Shown: piece by piece, positions 61,524 through 64,000 of the stretch
Layout: each line of letters begins with the position of its first letter
Position numbering within the stretch: position 1 is the stretch's first letter
Assembly (NCBI RefSeq): GCF_001403875.1
Contig: NZ_LN884299.1
Location: forward strand, 1,302,117 to 1,366,116
Reading direction: 5' to 3'
DNA length: 64,000 nt
DNA from: Paenibacillus ihumii
Lineage (GTDB): Bacteria > Bacillota > Bacilli > Paenibacillales > Paenibacillaceae
Notes under the pieces: model-generated
The model's input: only the letters and a program-made list of their open reading frames with translations
Database searches by the model: none
Told to the model about the DNA's origin: nothing
Made by a program: the position numbers and the translations under genes

Positions 61524-61576
61524 CACAAACGAGCCTTGGCGATTCCCTTTGTTCAAGGGAGCCCGGCTCGTTTGTG
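61524..61576 (+). terminator. Large hairpin after ileS
   Basis: A 12-base arm CACAAACGAGCC (61524-61535) pairs with GGCTCGTTTGTG (61565-61576), with an inner TTCCC/GGGA helix. The 3' side is only TTCATAAAT, so termination may be partial. Confidence 0.6.
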
Positions 61577-61627
61577 TTCATAAATAACTTCTAAAGTGCG
61601 GCCATCAGTAAAGGGTGGGATAACGGG

Positions 61628-62023
61628 ATGACTCTACAGAGACCGAAAGCAGGCCGAGACCAAGCGGCAGAGGCAGCGGGCATAACGGAAATGGACCATA
61701 TTCATCGCAACCATGGCGGAGCGGCAGAGGAAGAGAAGATAAACGCCATGTACAATTTAACTTTAAAGTGGGCGCAGCAGCTTGAACAATCGCGAATCAT
61801 CGAATACGCCGAACTGCTGCGCCGGCCCTGGAGCCTTATTTGGCGCAATGTACTGGCCGGAACGGCAAGAGGAATCGGGATTGCGATCGGGTTTACTTTT
61901 TTTGCGGCTACGATTATCTATATCCTGCAAATCCTTGGTGCGCTGAATTTGCCGATCATCGGGGATTATATTGCCGATATCGTCAGAATCGTTCAGCGCC
62001 AACTGGAGCTTAATACGTATTAG
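61628..62023 (+). CDS. DUF5665-like membrane protein
   Basis: 131 residues. A polar start of about 50 residues, then NLTLKWAQQLEQSRIIEYAELLRRPWSLIWRNVLAGTARGIGIAIGFTFFAATIIYILQIL with one or two membrane helices, and a short amphipathic end (IADIVRIVQRQLEL). It resembles DUF5665 proteins. Function unknown. ATG at 61628 follows AAGGGTGGGATAACGGG. No counterpart lies between ileS and ylyA in B. subtilis. Confidence 0.7.
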   Translation: MTLQRPKAGRDQAAEAAGITEMDHIHRNHGGAAEEEKINAMYNLTLKWAQQLEQSRIIEYAELLRRPWSLIWRNVLAGTARGIGIAIGFTFFAATIIYILQILGALNLPIIGDYIADIVRIVQRQLELNTY

Positions 62024-62078
62024 CGAGCCCGTTCGATCGGCTGAGACTCCGAATAGGCAAGACCGGGCGGTCTTACGC

Positions 62079-62816
62079 TCAATAGATGTTCGGTCCGTCG
62101 CCAAGCGAGTCCTCGCTTTCCAGATGTTCCGTGGCGCTCATATGCTTACGGTATTGGCCATTGCGGTAAAAAACGACGTTACGGCCGTAAATATCCGTAG
62201 CAACAAAGCTTTCGTACGGTTCGACGAATCCGTCTAGTTCGTTGCTGGCTTCAATTTCCATATCATTGTAATCATCTACTTCGTCCTCCTCCGCCATGGC
62301 GGGAGAATTCGAAGTACCGTAGCTTTCGACAATCTGCCAGGCGTCTTCGCCGTCAAACTCGGTCTCGTCGGCACGCTCGTCCAGGCTCGTTCGGCCGAAC
62401 GGCGGATACAGCACCAGCTCTTCTACAGGCCGGTCTCTCGATACTCTGGACTGCGGACTGTGATCTTTGCAGTAAGCCGTCTCGGGTATGGCTCTTAGCC
62501 GCTCGATGTCAATCGGCTGGTCGCAGGTTAAGCAATAGCCGTAGCTTCCAGCAGCTATCCGATCCAGCGCGTCCTTCACGCGGGTCAACCGCAATTCATC
62601 ATGATTGGTGAGAGCCACATCTTTACCGCGCTCGAACACCTCTGTCCCGATATCGCCAGGGTGATTGTCAACCGTACTAAGCTCGCTTGTATTGTCGCTG
62701 ACGCTCCCGTTTAGGCCGTAGTGATCGTTGGCCGACAGCTTGGTTTCGATGGACTGCTGCTCGGAGCGCAGCTGGGCTTCAAGCTCCGCGAGGAGCTGCT
62801 TGCTAAGATGACTCAT
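62079..62816 (-). CDS. ylyA: DksA/TraR-like zinc-finger protein YlyA/YteA
   Basis: 245 residues. The N-terminal coiled coil (SKQLLAELEAQLRSEQQSIETKL) leads to the globular part with DNTSELSTVDNHPGD, a second helix (LRLTRVKDALDRIAAGSYGYC) and a DksA-type finger: CLTC...AYCKDH, so the fourth ligand is not Cys (Asp or His instead). The C-terminal half (150-245) is acidic and includes VEELVLYPPF and EDAWQIVESYGTSN, the YteA/YlyA extension. B. subtilis YlyA binds RNA polymerase and stimulates sigma-G promoters. In B. subtilis ylyA lies between ileS and lspA as it does here, though here it is on the minus strand. Confidence 0.9.
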   Translation of the reverse strand: MSHLSKQLLAELEAQLRSEQQSIETKLSANDHYGLNGSVSDNTSELSTVDNHPGDIGTEVFERGKDVALTNHDELRLTRVKDALDRIAAGSYGYCLTCDQPIDIERLRAIPETAYCKDHSPQSRVSRDRPVEELVLYPPFGRTSLDERADETEFDGEDAWQIVESYGTSNSPAMAEEDEVDDYNDMEIEASNELDGFVEPYESFVATDIYGRNVVFYRNGQYRKHMSATEHLESEDSLGDGPNIY

Positions 62817-63026
62817 TTGAGGTCAGGTCTCCTTTCGGCCCGAAGGTAGTCGCGCGGGCATTGGTCATGGCTTTATTTTGTGTCAAAGCACGACGATTTA
62901 CCTACGGAAAATACTATCTTACATGGACGACTTAATTCCTGCTGTGCTACAATATACTGGGCCTACATGTGGTTAATCCTACCGCCAGCGGATGCGGGGG
63001 AAATGAAAAACGAGGTGACTTGCCGC

Positions 63027-63527
63027 ATGATTTATTTTTTGATCGCGTTAGTTATTTTCCTGATTGATCAGGGAACGAAGTATTTGATTGCCACGCGAAT
63101 GACCTTAGGAGAGCAAATTCCCATCATCGGAGACTTCTTCCTCATTACTTCGCATCGCAACCGTGGCGCGGCTTTCGGGATTCTGGAGAATCAGCGTTGG
63201 TTTTTTATCATATTTACGATCATCGTCGTGATTGGCGTCATTTGGTATTTACAAAAAGCGAAGCGTTCCTCCAACAAATTGCTGCCGGTTGCGCTTTCCC
63301 TCGTTCTGGGCGGAACGCTTGGCAACTTCCTTGACCGGCTGCTGACCGGGGAAGTTGTTGACTTCCTGCAATTCAATTTTGGCAGCTACACGTTTCCTAT
63401 ATTTAATGTGGCCGATTCCTCCATTGTCATCGGCTTCGGGATGATTGTGCTGGATTCGTTCCTGGAAATGAAGCGGGAGAAAAAGGCCTCGGCCACCGTG
63501 AGTGCGGATTCAGAGGATAAGGCATGA
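63027..63527 (+). CDS. lspA: Signal peptidase II (prolipoprotein)
   Basis: 166 residues, four membrane helices. Removes signal peptides from lipoproteins such as OppA and YlaJ. Motifs: DQGTKYLI, NRGAAFGIL, LGNFLDRL with catalytic Asp103 and FNVADSSI with Asp130. The ATG at 63027 has GAGGTGA 8 bases upstream; the frame opens at 62880 but the extension lacks family features. It overlaps the next gene by 4 bases (ATGA). Confidence 0.96.
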   Translation: MIYFLIALVIFLIDQGTKYLIATRMTLGEQIPIIGDFFLITSHRNRGAAFGILENQRWFFIIFTIIVVIGVIWYLQKAKRSSNKLLPVALSLVLGGTLGNFLDRLLTGEVVDFLQFNFGSYTFPIFNVADSSIVIGFGMIVLDSFLEMKREKKASATVSADSEDKA

Positions 63528-64000
63528 ATGAAATGACATCTTACGAAAATGCAGAGGATCATGAAATGGAATGGCTTATTGATGAAGTGTCGGCCAAGAC
63601 CCGGATCGATAAATTCGTGAAGGAGCAGCTGGGCGACGAAATCTCGCGAACTCAAATCCAAATCTGGATAGAGGGCGGCAGCGTGCTTGTGAATGGCGCG
63701 AAGGTGAAGACAAATTACAAGCTCGCTCCTGGAGACCGCATTACGCTTACGATTCCCGAGGCGGAGTCCGTGGAAATCGTGCCGGAGGATATTCCGCTGG
63801 ATATTTACTACGAGGACAGCGATGTCATCGTCGTTAATAAACCGCGCGGCATGGTCGTACATCCGGCTCCAGGGCATTCCTCCGGGACGCTGGTCAATGC
63901 GCTGATGGCGCACTGCAAGGATTTATCGGGCATTAACGGTGAGCTTCGCCCGGGAATCGTACACCGGATTGATAAGGATACGTCAGGGCTGATCATGGCA
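63524..64000 (+). CDS. ylyB: RluD-family pseudouridine synthase, 5' part
   Basis: 159 residues visible, running off the window. An N-terminal S4 domain (RIDKFVKEQLGDEISRTQIQIWIEGGSVLVNGAKVKTNYKLAPGD) is followed by the RluA/RluD catalytic domain with VVVNKPRGMVVHPAPGH and GIVHRIDKDTSGL, where Asp150 is the catalytic residue. Isomerises uridines in 23S rRNA. The ATG at 63524 overlaps the lspA stop. In B. subtilis ylyB occupies this place, followed by pyrR. Confidence 0.93.
   Translation, partial: MNEMTSYENAEDHEMEWLIDEVSAKTRIDKFVKEQLGDEISRTQIQIWIEGGSVLVNGAKVKTNYKLAPGDRITLTIPEAESVEIVPEDIPLDIYYEDSDVIVVNKPRGMVVHPAPGHSSGTLVNALMAHCKDLSGINGELRPGIVHRIDKDTSGLIMA

Noticed and set aside
1-64000. CRISPR arrays, rRNA, tRNA or prophage
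   Set aside because: No regular direct repeats with spacers, no rRNA or cloverleaf sequence, and no phage gene cluster were found when reading the window.

Overview
The window looks like chromosomal core DNA of a spore-forming Firmicute close to Paenibacillus. The evidence is the run of sporulation genes (spoVD, spoVE, spoIIGA, sigE, sigG, ylmC, ylyA and a ylbO/rsfA-type regulator), the bacillithiol gene bshC, a T-box leader in front of ileS, strong AGGAGG ribosome sites with many TTG/GTG starts, and gene order that follows Bacillus subtilis (nifZ-thiI; typA-ylaH...ylaJ-ylaK; ylbO-panE...bshC-mraZ...ftsZ-spoIIGA-sigE-sigG-ylmCDEFGH-divIVA-ileS-ylyA-lspA-rluD). No rRNA, tRNA, CRISPR array or prophage was found.

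Layout. 1-3.8 kb: small exported, DUF1540 and membrane proteins, then a full-length group II intron with its reverse transcriptase/maturase sitting just behind a rho-independent terminator, then a lytic transglycosylase. 3.9-6.3 kb: cysteine desulfurase and ThiI. 6.3-7.6 kb: a decayed patch with no intact gene, holding the wreck of an IS110-type transposase and two families of degenerate tandem repeats. 7.7-9.8 kb: a divergent pair of TerC-family membrane proteins and a small membrane protein. 9.9-16 kb: typA, ylaH, an LCP cell-wall ligase, a flavin split-barrel protein, a YhcN/YlaJ lipoprotein and the PhoH-type ATPase ylaK. 16-19 kb: a membrane-anchored orphan solute-binding protein, a secreted coiled-coil protein and a DUF2626-like protein. 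19.4-30.6 kb: a YlbO/RsfA regulator, panE, a DUF3397-like protein, a complete oligopeptide permease (oppA, terminator, oppBCDF), bshC and ahcY.

30.9-50.7 kb is the division and cell-wall cluster: mraZ-rsmH-ftsL-pbpB-spoVD-murE-murF-mraY-murD-spoVE-murG-murB-murA-divIB-ftsA-ftsZ. These genes make the cytoplasmic peptidoglycan precursors, flip and polymerise them at the septum, and build the Z ring. Duplicated enzymes (SpoVD, SpoVE) serve the spore cortex. 51-53.5 kb is the spoIIG locus, which makes and activates sigma-E and then encodes sigma-G. 53.7-57.9 kb is the ylm block ending in sepF and divIVA (Z-ring anchoring and pole marking). 58-64 kb holds the Ile T-box and ileS, a DUF5665-like protein, ylyA, lspA and the start of an RluD-type pseudouridine synthase that runs off the window.

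Points most worth a second look are the terminator-associated group II intron, the IS110 ruin with adjacent repeats, the three-box MraZ operator, a Spo0A-type promoter with a 21-base spacer before spoIIGA, a 1031-residue type-2 (mupirocin-insensitive class) IleRS controlled by an Ile T-box, an unlisted small membrane ORF antisense to the operon between murG and murB, and a long hairpin touching the spoVD ribosome site. I did not find a clearly new multi-gene system.
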